This document shows, piece after piece, positions 40,301 through 52,700 of a DNA stretch of 64,000 nt. A program made the translations under genes and the position numbers. Numbering within the stretch: position 1 is the first letter of the stretch; each line of letters begins with the position of its first letter. The notes beneath the pieces were generated by a model. It ran no database searches, was not told the origin of the DNA, and saw nothing but the letters and a program-made list of their open reading frames with translations. This stretch comes from Antennarius striatus (lineage: Eukaryota; Chordata; Actinopteri; Lophiiformes; Antennariidae): the NCBI RefSeq assembly GCF_040054535.1, contig NC_090782.1:18838501-18902500 (forward strand), in the 5' to 3' direction.

Positions 40301-43300
40301 ACCTCTCGCCCCGACTCATCCTCCTCAAGGCCTCGTAAGCCAGTGTCCGATTCGGACTCCGACCGCAGCGCTTCCCCTCTACCACGACGAGGGAGCCCCC
40401 GCCCAAACAGCAGATACAAGTAAGGACAAGGGTCAATCAAACACCTCGAGAAATCAAATCCATTTATTACAACAGACTCATCCTAACTGCCACACGTCTG
40501 CCCCACAGAGTTCTTCCTGATTTACCCCATGGAGGGCTGAGAAACTCCCCCATCACAGTTCGAAATGAGCCACCAAGGAGGGTCAACTCTCCTGTTCGAA
40601 TCCCACCTCATGGTCAGCACACACACACAGACACACACAGACACACACAGAGACACACACACACACACACACAAACAAACTCGCGTATGTACATTAAATC
40701 AGTCCAACTTTGTGATGTTGCTTGTGTTGGACTTGACCTGAGAGTATTTGATTAATCTTTTGAATTTGGTCTTGTCTGGTGTCAAAAGTCAAATCACAGC
40801 CAGGAATGATTCTCCGTGCAGCAATTTTTAAGTGTCTCTTGACATAGCTTCATTGGAAAGTTAAAATTCTATGCCTATTTTTGTATAACGTGATTAGTCT
40901 TACTAAATGGAATGCTTCAGCACAGTGAACACCATTCATTCTTCCATTCTTTACAACTGTGTGACTCCTTACTTTCAGGCTCGGACTCTGAATCGGATGG
41001 CAGCGCGTCGCCTCCTCAGAGGCGGAGCACCGCCCACAGCCAGGACTCCTTCAGCAGATACAGGTACAGATGAAGGTCTGCCCAACCCCAACCTCCAACA
41101 CTCCCCTTCCCCTCCCCAACTCCCAACAAGATGTCATGGACTGGGCCAGTGAACAGACTGCATACACCTCCCTCATTTATAACAATAGTTAAATGCGTGT
41201 TTTCATTTACTTTCACCTTGCTGTTTTATTTTTATTTGTTTTGTTTACTATATAAATCTTTAAGTCAGACTTGACTTTGGTTGATTTGTGTTTTTTGACT
41301 GTGTACTGAGTGTATTTTGTTTGTTCTGACTTGTCAACCAATGAAATAAAAGTGACTTTCACTGAGCATATCCCTCTCCTGTATGTGGCTGTGCACTGAT
41401 CACTTCTGCCAACAGCAATCAAACATCAACAGAACAGTTCAACAGCTATGATTGGTTCTTGCAAATATACATGTTCTATTTAGCATGTTGAAAATGGCAA
41501 ACATGAATCCACAAGGGTGAACAATAATTCTCCTGAATAATTAATTTGGATCAGTTACTAAGTGGTTAAACACCAGAGAGAGAGCCGGCCCCAGACATTC
41601 AAAGGTGAATATTCAACATTTCAGTCTCACCCTCTCATCAATAACAATGATAGCCACGGGCCCCCCCTCTCTAAACGTTACTGAGATCTGTTGTCTTCCT
41701 CCTCTTATTCCCACCTCCCTGTCTTTTCTTGCAGAGTCCTGCCAGATGTTGCCGTGGAAACGCCACGATGGAGCGCTGCCAACATCACTTCCAGTAATCC
41801 ACCACAGAAAGGTGTGTGTGTGTGTGTGTGTGTCTCAGCTGCTTGTGAGTCATAATTTGTCTATTGTTTGAATGTTGTTGGCTTTATTTGTAGCTTTAGC
41901 AGACCAGCAGATTGTAGTAAATTTAAGATATGCATGGTTTATCTATAGCTTTCTGCCAAGATGACTTTTCTTCACCTTAGATTTTATGTATTGATCTCTG
42001 CAGGCCATTCAGACTCTGATTCAGAGGCCAGTTACGCCTCAGTTCCTCGCAGGAACTCTAAGGACAGCACAAATTCCAACAAGGCTAAAAACCGATACAG
42101 GTGAGAGAAGAATAAGACGTTCATACAGAGGTGGAGTCGCTCATGTCAATTTACTAATATTCAGTTGAATTCTAATTGTTCAAAAACACTTTCATATTTA
42201 AAAGTTTAAAAACTTTTGAGGTCCTGAAGGAAGAACCAGAAACCTGAATCTAAGCGTATTTTTCCTAAAGTTAAACACAACCGAAACTTCTGACAACAAA
42301 GTAGCAGTTTGATGGTAACCTGATGCAAAATATTAGAATGTGTTCACATGATAAACTTTGACTCAAATATTTGTTGATAGTCAACTAAAAATTCTAAAAT
42401 GATTTATCTGAAACATCTTGAAGAGTCGGTAGTAAACGCAGTAGGATGTGGGCTAACATTACAGGAACTCCATCGCTTAGTGTGTTCCCATCAGCCCTCT
42501 GTCACGTGAATGGGCCTTTGTTATACATAAGCAGCATATTTTAGTCTAAATGGTGTTGAAACCTCATTCCTTTTGAAGGCAAGAAGATTATTATTAAAAA
42601 CATTATAGCAATATTAGCCTCGGTTTGCCACAGTTGAAATGAGGTGCAAGTGCACTTTTAGTTGACTGCCTCTGTGTGGAGATGTGCTAAATGGTACTGA
42701 CAGTAAAATACTCCATGCAATCAGAACAAGATTGCATCACATAATGTTTCAACATTTTTATCACAACGACACATCTCACACTTCTACATTACTTCCGATG
42801 GAAAAATACTTAATTATGTTGTAGTTCAACATGTGTTTATATGTCTTACTCACGTCTTTCCCAGAGTTCTGAGTCCTGAGCTTAAATCCACATCAACCCA
42901 TGCAAGGCAGGAGCCTCCTCATCACATCCCATCACCGAAAAGACCCCCTCCTGATGGTCAGTTCTCCTGCGCCGCACACTTCTCCTCTGTATCGTCATCC
43001 CAAGTTTTAGTTTTGAAGGACCAGTGTAAGTCCTGACCATCACCTCCCTTTACCTCCTTCAGATTCTTCCTCCGAATCAGACCAGCTGTCCCACCTCAGG
43101 AGGTCTGGGAGCTCCGAGCGGGACGACGCCCCCCGCCGGTACGACTGACCAAATCGAATTATATAGAGAAAAATACCCCAATGTCAAATCTTTATCCTGG
43201 AGTAATAGAACGGGAACAAGGCAATGCCTCAGTGACTTTGGGCCTATATCCAGTTCCACTGACAAACATGATGTCACAGTTAATATGCTTACCTCAGGGT

Positions 43301-46300
43301 GACGTATATCAATGCAGAATTGTTTGCATTTGACTTTACATAATTTATATATTCAACTCCCTGCTTGAGGATAAATTAGTTTTAAAAAAAGAGTTCAGTA
43401 AATTATTTTCCCACCTTAAGAATAAGCCTGTAATACAATTCCTATAGTATTAACTGGTATTCGCTTTATCTTATTAACTTTATTTAAATTTTAAAAAAGC
43501 AAGTTCTTCAACAGATATGTAAGTTTTATTTCCATGTTTAAACAGTTGCGTATGAACCGATAAACATGTTAAACACACTGATGTCTCTGTCGTATCCACC
43601 TTAGTGTCCCTCATGCCCCTAATGGAAGCGGTACCCTCATGTCGGGGATTTCAGTGAAGAGCAACCCACCCATCTACTGTAAGGCAGAGTTTTGTCTTTT
43701 TGTCATTGTTTGAATAATGAATTTCAATTTGTGATTTTTGAATTTGTTCCAAGTTAAATTAAAAAAAGGAAACTATTTCCGACTCTACCTCCCGACACTT
43801 CAACAGATGTTCCCCCTAAGCGCTTTGAGCCCTGGATGAATTGTTTTCTGCTTTTGTGATTTATTTGTTTTTTTTAACATTTTATTTATTCACATTATTT
43901 TATTTCTTTGTCTCTTCTAGCTAAGCCTGTGGAAGAGCCCATCTACTCCCTACCTCCAGACTCCTACCCCTCACCTAATCCAGGGTGAGTAAAGCGGGTC
44001 GATGGGCATTTAATTAATGTCTGCAGGAATGAACACGTTGCGAACTCTCCTTCTCAGGTACAGTTCAGATGTTCGCACGGTGTCGTTTTTGAAGGAGGGC
44101 AGTGTTGGTCTGAGGCTCGTGGGAGGAAACGATGTTGGCATATTTGTGGGTGGGGTTCAGCCACAAAGCCCTGCTTATGACGAGGGGATGAAAGAGGGAG
44201 ACCAGATTATTCGGGTGAGACAGTCGTGCTTTATTTTACACTGTTTATTTTCAAGCTCATTGTACCGTTTCAGTAGTCTGGCCAAATATATAACGGGTTA
44301 TCATGAGTCAGCACAAATTATTCAAATAATTGTCATGATGGACTCTGTCTGTCTGTCCACATCTCCTGATAACGCCTGGGTGGACTTCAGTGAAACTTCA
44401 CACATACCTGAGGGATTTTTAAGGCGTGCCGCTCATCACTGTTTTGTTCAGTCTTTTCATTTTTACAACTTAATGCAAGATGAGGACTTTTTGACTTTTC
44501 TTAATCATGTACAGTAATCTACTTTGATGACCATGAAACCTGGTGGAAGAATGGACACAGTCCCAGGAAATGAACCTGTGAATTTCAAGTTGGTCATGAT
44601 AGTCTGTGATATTTTTTTTTCAATAAGAACCCTGAAGATTTGACTCAGAAAGTTACAGACAGAGTTGCTTGAAATAAACTATGAGAGATAGGAATTAAAG
44701 GTGGGATTCCTATCCACCCAAATAAAAAATATTGTTCTGGAACAGCAGCTCTCTACGTCAAAGTTGATGGATGAATCTGAGTTCCAGATGTGTGTTTTCA
44801 TGACAACAGAAACTATTTACAGGTGTTGCAAATGCATGGTAGTGTTTCTTTTGGGGAAGAGGGACCCTTTGGAGAAATTGCCCCGCACATAACATGAAAT
44901 GTCTCACTCCCTCCTCCTCAGGTGAATAAAGTGGATTTCAGTCATTTCACACGGGAGGAAGCGGCTAACTTCCTCCTGAACATTAAGAATGGAGAGAAGG
45001 TCGAAATCAGCACTCAGCACAAGATGGATAGTAGGTTTATCACTAAATCACCCACAGTGTGAATACCGTTTGAACGTTTGTCATTAAGTGATTTTAGCTT
45101 TTCCCTTTCCTCAGTTTATAAGAAGATCATGAAGTCCAACCTAGCGGACAATTTTTATATCCGCACCCATTTTGATCACGAGGCTGACACCCCCATCGGT
45201 CTGAGCTTCACCAGAGGAGAGGTGTTCAGGGTGGTGGACACCATGTACCGTGGGAAGCTGGGGAACTGGCTGGCGGTCCGCATGGGGAATGACCTTCACG
45301 AGATGGATAAAGGCACCATCCCCAACCTGGCCAGGTCAGAAGAGATAGAATCAAGATGTAGATTACTAGTCTAGCTGAGAACTGTTATTCAGCATGTGTT
45401 TCTACCTTTCCATCCTGCAGGGCTGAATCTTTGGCCAGTCTGGAGCAATCCCAGTGGGTGTCGATAGAGAAGCAGGGGTCAGGACCAAGGGCAGAGTTCT
45501 GGAAACTTCGGGGGCTCAGAGGGAACAAAAAGAGTGAAAAGCCCAACCGTCGGACTCGTGACGATTTGCTGCATCTCACCATTCAGGGGAAATTCCCTGC
45601 CTATGAGAGAGTCCTGCTCAGAGAAGGTTGGTTTGCTGCTTTTTATCTCCTCACTAATGAAGGAGTTACTGGAGCTCCAGTAAGCCCCAACTGTTTGTGT
45701 CTCCAGCTAATTTCCAACGGCCCATCGTCATTATGGGTCCTCTTAATGATATTGCCATGGAGAAGCTGGTCAGAGACATGCCTGAAAAATATGAAATAGC
45801 AGGTTAGTTTCTTCCTTTTCACGCTTTACCTGATGTTGAACATCAGAAACCTCTCTCTTACTTTTTTAATCACTCCTGATCTGACGTTGATATTTTGCAG
45901 AAATGGTTCCTCGCAGCAAAGGAGGAGACAGCAGCTCGACAGTCATTAAGCTGGACACAGTGAGGAAAATTGCAGAGAATGTGAGACAGAGAACATTTAA
46001 TATTCCATCATTTTAACATCATGAAGATCACGCTGGTCGCCTTGCTGTTTTCAGGTGCATGCCTTATTTTTGCTGATTTTTTTTCCAGGGGAAGCACCCT
46101 CTTCTGGACATCACTCCTACTGCGGTGGAAAGGCTGAACTACATCCAGTACCACCCGATGGTCCTGTTCCTGGACCCGCACAGCCGCAAGGACGTGAAGG
46201 CCATGAGGCAGAGGTACAGCCCTCACTCCAACAAGAGTTCTAGACGCCTCTACTCACAGGCTCTCAAACTGAGGAAACACTGCAGCCACCTTTTCTCAGG

Positions 46301-48181
46301 TAATGACACGAGGACACATATTTAAAAATGTTATAATGTCAAGATATCTTCATTTTATCTTTGTGTATTTACTCCTGAAGATGTACTAGTACCAATTTCA
46401 ATTATGTTCCTCTCACTTATTACCACCCCCACCCCCACCCCCACCCCACCCCCAGCACGTATTGACCTGCAGCCTGGAACCAGTGCTTGGTATGAGAGTC
46501 TAAAGAGCAAGATCCTCCACCAGCAGAATAAACCCGTCTGGGTGTCTGAGATCACGGTGCGACACGCAGCTCCTTCTGATCCACCAACTATTATACGTTT
46601 AACAAAACCTTGAACTTGTTTAAAATGAACTGTGCAAGGCTTGTTTTGGCATAGCTGCCATCTAGATTTTACTCTGTGAATATGCCCTCTGTCCAGTTAT
46701 ACAGTAATGTATTTTTGTTGTTGTTGTCCAGTTGGAGAGTGGTGGGGAACAGGACTTAGATGCTCTGGACCAAACCCAGTCAGACTACCTCAGTGCTGCC
46801 AGTGACCTGGAGGACACTGATGGGGAGGCCTTCACTGACGAGGCCTACACCGACAACGAGGACCTGGAGGAGTCCTCGTATCATCAGAACACAGCCAATC
46901 CTCCCAGAAGCTCCAGGCTGGCTGGAGCGGCTTTAGCGCGCTCATCTGAGCCTGCCTCCGGACACGGCAGCTCCTCTATGGACCCTGAACCTCACACCAA
47001 CATGCACTCGCCAAAAGAAGTCCCGCCATTGATGCATGTACCCAAGCCCAGGGCACCCCGCCATGACAGTTACAGCCCAACTAACAGCGCTGCTGAGGAG
47101 GAAGACCCCTCTCATCGCAGTTTTACAGACTCAGATTTTAGTGCCCTTGATACACTTGCATCCACTGCCGCATCCGATGGACCCCCGGACTTTATAGCCC
47201 CTGACCCCTCCAGCCGGTATGCCGGGAGCGAACTCTCGTATGCTGACGGGCAGTCTGAGCGAGCAGAAGATGCCGGCCTGTCCGCTGTTGAGGAGAGAGT
47301 ACAACTGGTAAATAAAACAATGCTCTTTTTTCTTGAATGTTGTATTTTATTTATTAAAAGTCATCTATCTGAGTGGTCAGTGAATTCACACAATTACATA
47401 TTTCTATTTCATTGAAAAATTCGATCTTCATTGTACAATTACTGTATTGAAAATTTGTACAAAAATTCCTAACGATCTGGTTTTACCTCTTCGAATATTT
47501 CATATTGAAATTTAAGCTAGAATAGTTAAGTGGACAATAAATCAAACTGCTATTTGAGAATATAGATGGGTTAAATGGTGATCGAAATAGTCGTTGGTAG
47601 AACCGCTCTTCTATTTAACTTTTAATGTGTCTTTACTGTGCATTTTAAATCCTGCGGGAAAAAAAGTTGTTGAACAAACTTGACTGAAGTTATTTTTTTT
47701 AGACACAAACCTAAAATACTCTTGTCCCTTGATATCCTAGTCTTTATTTTAAAAGTCTGAAAACGGGTTTCAGTGTTGTGAACCACATGTAATTTTAGTA
47801 AATCAGTAAAATACATTAAGGCGTTCAGACCAACAGAGAGAACGTGGAAAATTGATTTGCAAACTGAAAATTGATTTGTTTTAAATCCATGCTGTCATCT
47901 CTTTAGGCTCATTCTGAAGAGTCACTGGCAGAGGCTGGGGCAAAGAAGAACCCTCAGTTCATTGTGTAAGAGCTCTTTGCTTTCTTTGGTTTTCAGTGGA
48001 ATGGCTGAGGCTATGTGCTGATTTTAACCCCTCTGCTCTGCACTCTGACAGGCTGGCGCATCATCATCAAGCTGTCCAGTACAGGCGAACACAGATCCGA
48101 GGCAGCAACAGCTCCGACGACGAGGAGGATGAGGAGGAGGAGACCGATGACATCGAATGGGGCCCGGCAACAGAGCTGTAG
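33922..48181 (+). CDS. tjp3: Tight junction protein 3 (ZO-3), complete, 30 exons
   Basis: A MAGUK scaffold that links claudins and occludin to actin at tight junctions. Exons: 33922-34005, 37578-37634, 38053-38177, 38256-38358, 38457-38751, 38838-38941, 39033-39222, 39375-39450, 39597-39697, 39821-39911, 40237-40419, 40509-40612, 40979-41063, 41735-41811, 42004-42100, 42865-42956, 43063-43138, 43605-43678, 43921-43984, 44058-44214, 44922-45030, 45115-45334, 45421-45626, 45707-45802, 45901-45980, 46089-46299, 46456-46556, 46732-47307, 47907-47965, 48052-48181. All phases agree, giving 1,340 residues (human about 920-930). PDZ1 is near 38-124, PDZ2 near 211-290, PDZ3 near 696-780, then SH3 to about 860 and guanylate kinase-like near 925-1075, followed by an acidic tail. 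[11 protein letters not shown] at the start of exon 2 and the C-terminal WGPATEL (PDZ-binding TEL) mark ZO-3 rather than ZO-1 or ZO-2. The excess length is mainly a duplicated-exon linker between PDZ2 and PDZ3. Confidence 0.95.
36571..36652. repeat. (TTA)n microsatellite
   Basis: A TTA trinucleotide tract with a few TTG and AATAATG interruptions, in tjp3 intron 1. Confidence 0.95.
37317..37368. repeat. (CA)n microsatellite
   Basis: A pure CA tract of about 52 bp in tjp3 intron 1. Confidence 0.96.
40616..40672. repeat. (CA)n/(CACAGA)n microsatellite
   Basis: A CA-rich tract that starts a few bases after the tjp3 donor at 40613. Confidence 0.9.
41812..41833. repeat. (GT)n tract containing a tjp3 splice donor
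   Basis: Exon 41735-41811 ends ...CAGAAAG and the donor GT is the first unit of an 11-copy GT repeat, so the splice donor is embedded in a microsatellite. Confidence 0.85.
44270..44700. repeat. Possible degenerate interspersed repeat in a tjp3 intron
   Basis: The stretch between PDZ3 exons 44058-44214 and 44922-45030 includes TGTCTGTCTGTCC and GAAACCTGGTGGAAGAATGG, followed by CCAGGAAATGAACC. These resemble phrases found in dispersed fish repeats. The long open frame that runs into it from the exon is not coding, because the donor at 44215 is supported. Confidence 0.3.
46423..46455. repeat. (CCCCCA)n tract forming a tjp3 acceptor
   Basis: A short ACCCCC repeat directly before exon 46456-46556 serves as its pyrimidine tract. 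The minus strand has at least five G runs of four to five bases and could form a G-quadruplex. Confidence 0.8.
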
Positions 48182-48660
48182 ATTTGTGAACAGATTTAAC
48201 GAACAGAAACTACCATTCTAATGAGGAGACAATTTCACTCCCCCAAAAATTCTAATTTCTTGGATATTTTTTGAACATGTATTTTTAATGGGGAAGCAAA
48301 AATTTTGTCTGAATGTTTTAGTCCGCCCTCATTAAGGGCCTCATTCAAGTGTGATGCTGGATGTTTTCATAACCTTTCAGCAGGTTAGTGACATTTTAAA
48401 GTGTAAAGAGAAAAATTTCAACATGAATGTTTGGATCACAATGTTTGATTTCTTTTCATTTTCATTATGTAAATGACCTCAGGTCAAACATCAGTTTACC
48501 CTTTGGTACTACTAATGCTGTATGTTACCTTTGAACACAGTCTAGTTTTATTAGAAATCATACCAAATTAATCTCTAGTCAACAAATATGAGAACGTTCT
48601 AAACCTTGTGGGTGCCTCTTTTTCTACATTAAACTGTTTTCCTGTTTTCAAGAGTTTGTT
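48182..48660 (+). other. tjp3: tjp3 3' UTR
   Basis: The tjp3 stop (TAG, 48179-48181) is followed by AT-rich sequence to a candidate ATTAAA signal at 48628-48633, with a T-rich element just after. Another candidate AATAAA lies near 49.1 kb. Confidence 0.5.
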
Positions 48661-49762
48661 CAGTCGTGTAAAGTCTCACATGTGATCACTGATATCACAC
48701 TTGATATTAGCTATTGATGTAAAAAATAATTTGTTATCCGCCATAAGGGCAGTAGCGTAACATTTCTAATGATCAAGTCAGCCGATGGTTCCACTTGTTT
48801 AGTCAGTCAGGTCGCTGCCCTCGATTTAAAGGTTTGTTTCCATCCCATTAGACGTTAACAGGTGGTCAGAGTGAGAAGAGATGAGATAAACATTGAAACT
48901 GAAATTAATTTATTATTTTTAGTCAGTCCACTGATGCGATGACAGCGGGCTGTAACCATTTGGTGTTAAAGATTTGAAATGTCAGTATAAACTGATGTGA
49001 TTTGAAAGCCTCCCATTGAGATCATTCTTTTATAATTACAATTTGGTGTCTAAATATAAACAGTCAAGCTCTGACGGTATTTTACTGATTGTTGGTGGTC
49101 AGAAATGAATAAATTCAGACCGATCTCTGGTTAGTTGAACTTTCTGACTCTTTTGTAGACTCTTACCAACAGAAACAGAAACAGATAGATGAACTCATCA
49201 CTACTAGGTGTAAATGCAGTAGTTACTTTTACTCTATAAAATTATACATGATGCCGTTTAAGGGATCTCTAAATCAATGAATTCATTCATTTCCATGTTT
49301 AAATCCAACCAGTAACCCATTCTCAGAGTTCATATTTCAGGGTAAATATGCGAGTGTCTTAAGTGCCGACGGGGGGCAAAAGGTCACCACGAAAGGCACG
49401 GGGGTCACATGTTCGTTGCAAACGCAGGTGTGCGTGGATGAAGTGATTACTGTGGATTTCCGTCAGGTCGCAGTTTGTTTCTGTCCGGAAGGACGCGTTT
49501 GATTCCCGAGTGTCGTTTAGATTCATGTGAAAGTTTAAAGTCATTTATTGAGTGTCATCTTGAAGGAAATATTCGTTTCCAAATCTTTTTCTTTTTCTTT
49601 TCCTTTTTTTTTTTTTTTTTTTTTAAATAAATCGTGTTTGACCCGTGTGTCCCTCCCCCCCCCCCACTTGAAACAAGCGAACGGACGCGCAGAGCGGATG
49701 CCGGTGGCGCACAGGCAGTTTGCGGTGAGCTCTTAGTTCTGTCAGTGAGTCTGCGCGGCTCG
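48661..49762 (+). promoter_or_regulatory. tjp3-arhgap45 spacer and arhgap45 promoter region
   Basis: The left part is AT-rich with no gene. From about 49.35 kb the sequence becomes CpG-rich. It contains a 28-bp poly-T block (about 49597-49624) and a C-rich run (about 49651-49667), then a GC-rich leader running straight into the first arhgap45 exon. No TATA box is evident. Promoter function is inferred from position and composition. Confidence 0.5.
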
Positions 49763-52700
49763 ATGTGCGACAGCGGCAGGAGGAAGACAGACGCGCAGTT
49801 ACCGTGGCTGAAGGTTCTCCCGGATGGAACGGAGCACCCGCTGAGCGCCAGTGGCAGAGCGCACAAGTGGCGAGTCGGGGGGTGGGTGGGGGGTTTGTGC
49901 GTCAAACTCAAAGAAGTCGGCATGGACGGTAAAGGCACGCTGAAGATGTTCGCCAGGAAGAAACGGGAACTGATCAAGACGCCGTCCATCTCGAAGAAGA
50001 GTCGAGCAGGAAGCCCGGGGGCGCAGAGCTGCGTGCAGTCTGTGAGTAGAGCATCACTTCTGGTTTGAGTTTGCGTCTGTCTGCTCTGTGTGTCTGGTGT
50101 CAGATGACCTTCATCCGGAGGGGACGGGGCTCCGGACAAGGGGGCGATTGTGCGTCGATACGTGTGCGTAATTCTAGATGTGTTTCTGTAGGTTTTGTGT
50201 GAAAGGCACGTGTCCGGGGGGGTGAGAAGGTGACTTGATGTTCAGAGGTGTGTCTGACTCCTCTGGTTCCTGCTTGTGCCGTCGTTTACTTTTCTTGCAA
50301 AACATTTTTTAGGTTGTTGTGTGTGTGTGAAACGTTGACTTGTGTGAAGCTAGAATGAGGACAAAGCTTTAGGGGGAAGGATCATGCTGAAACGTGGTGT
50401 CAAATGTAGCTTCAACCCTTATTCTACGAGCGAGCGGTTTAAGAAAGCCAAGGAAAGACTGGACATACTGCCCAACAAGAACAACATATGGATCAAGCAG
50501 GTATGCGTGGATGAGTGTGACCCAAAACATTAAAGACAAACATGACAGATTGTTTCATGAGGGGACATAAGATGCATTATGTAGGTGTTAAAAAAAAAGT
50601 GTGTGCCCTGTTTTATGTGTGCTTTGTTGACAATGGAGAACCATTTCCATCGGTGTAAATATCACCTTTTGTTACACCAAAACTATAATTGACATTTGTC
50701 TTTCTACACCCGAGTGTGCTCGCCACACCCGTCAGCAGCTTGGAAGTCAGGAAGCGTTGCACAACGCAACAGAGGATCTTGTGAAAGTCTTCGTGTGTGT
50801 TTACCAACAACAGTGCAGCAGGGTTTAAGGCCGCAAAGGCGAAGAGGAGTCCACGTCAAGCCGTTGAGGTCGACTTGCAAAGTGTAAATGTAGTGTTGTC
50901 GTCACCTTGACCTTTTCCTGTCCTCCCATCTCAGCTGTCCATCCTCCAGGAGCAGCCACGGAAAGACGCGGCGGACGTCTCCCTCTCCTCTTCGCCTGCA
51001 TCGTCGTCTTCCACGTCGACCCTGACCCCAACCTCTGCTGGTTTTCACGACCCTTCGTCATCTTGCCCGGGCACCCCCAGCTCCCACCAGAGCAAGCTGG
51101 CTGCGATGCAAGGGGTGGGCTGCCCGTCTCCTGTGGCCACCCTGAAAAGGCCGACCGCACTGAGCCGACATGCGAGTGCCGCAGGTGTGTTTCTAGCGTC
51201 CGCCATCATTCATGATTGTGTAGAGTTGATACGATACGCTCGTATATACAATATTTTCCCTACTAAAAGGCGCACCTAAAATCCTTTGATTTTCTCAAAA
51301 ACTGACAGTGTGTCTTATGATCTAGTGCGCTTATATATGAAAAAACATTTAAAATAAGTCATTCATAGAAGGTGCACCTTATAGTCCAGTGCGCCTTATA
51401 GTGCGGAAAATCCTGTAATCTTATTCTCACCTGCTGAGAAGCTCACCTGAGCTGAAGGAGCAAAATCTGGAGAAAAATTATTAGAGTGTGAAGAATTATT
51501 ATGGTGGCATTCCCAGTGTCTTACACAATAAAACATTATTAAATTATTAAAAATTTGAAATACTGTACATGCGTCTGTGCAAGCCTCTTTTTGCTTAGCA
51601 GCTGCCAGCGGAGGCTACATAAAGTTAAAGAAAAATCTGCAAACATCTGATGTTTCAAATGCAGTTAAAGGTTTTACAGGCCTGAACTTTAGAGATGTGG
51701 ATTTTGTTCTATTTGGACAGAATGAAGTTGGGTGTTTCCCTGTGCTTAGCTAAGGATGATATCCAACTTATCGTGTAACTTTGGGCCAAAAGTTGAACAT
51801 GTCTCTCAAAATATCGAGCTTTATTCCAAAACTTTGACACTGAACAATGTTTGCAGTTTGACTAATCTGTGTCCTGGATTCAAGCAGGGACCATTCTATG
51901 AAATCACAAATTGACAGAGACACATAACTGGGATTTTATCCACCATTTTTGCCCAATCTCTGGCATATTTTTGCTGAAACACAATTTTTGGTAAATTATG
52001 AATTTGTTCTGTCTCCTCAGGATTCCCCCTCCAGTCATGGGTGTTCACTAGGGGTCAAGGAAAAGGGGCTGTGACCCCAACACCTCCATCTGAGGGTCCA
52101 GAAAGCACAGCCATTGAGGTTGAGGACATCCCAGCCCTGCTGAGGGATGTGGCACGCTTCGCTGAGGCTGTAGAGAAACTGAAGGATGTGGTGCTGGCAG
52201 AAGGTAAAAACCCACCCAGAAAAACTCCTCCCACTGAAACATGAACCTGACGTATTCTCCTGTCAATTCTGAAGCGTTGCTTCACCAGAAACATCTTTTG
52301 TTCTGTTTTGTAGGTGGATTTATGTTTGAAAACTCCCCCTCTGTGCTACAAGTGCATAATTTCAGACAGGAATGCTTGTTTCGACTCTTAGCGTGTGGTC
52401 AGTTATGATGATCATCCCCCAGCTGGTGTGTCAGTCGCTCATTGTGTCACTGCTGGGCGTTGTGTGTACTTTTAACATTCATTTTGCAGCCAGAGCAAAC
52501 TGTTCATTCTCTCCTCTTCCTTTCTGTGTGTTACACACCCGTCTTTTTTGGCCTACATGAAAAAAGTGTGTTTTTTTTTAAATGTTTCGTTTGTACTCTT
52601 CTCACACAAGTGCATTGTGGATGGGGATGATGAGGAAAAGGGGGGTGGAGTTAACCTGCTCAAGATAGTTAACACGTGGCTGTGAGTGTCCTATCTCCAG

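Larger units (their letters stand above)
39821..43678 (+). repeat. tjp3: Tandemly duplicated exon pairs in tjp3 (PDZ2-PDZ3 linker)
   Basis: Two exon types alternate. Type A exons encode an acidic/serine module of the form SDSxSDxSASPxxRR ending in RYK or RYR: 39821-39911, the second half of 40237-40419, 40979-41063, 42004-42100 and 43063-43138. Type B exons encode VLPD or a similar start, then a basic and proline-rich stretch ending PPx: the first half of 40237-40419, 40509-40612, 41735-41811, 42865-42956 and 43605-43678. Type A exons enter in phase 1 and leave in phase 2; type B do the reverse. One exon (40237-40419) looks like a B+A fusion. Symmetric phases of this kind allow whole pairs to be gained, lost or skipped without a frameshift. 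Confidence 0.8.

Noticed and set aside
44017..44517. 166-codon frame across tjp3 PDZ3
   Set aside because: It reads through the supported donor at 44215 into an intron. The next exon at 44922 continues PDZ3 in phase.
46732..47415. Full length of the large tjp3 frame as coding
   Set aside because: Only 46732-47307 is exon; the rest is beyond a GTAAAT donor, and the next exon at 47907 fits the phase.
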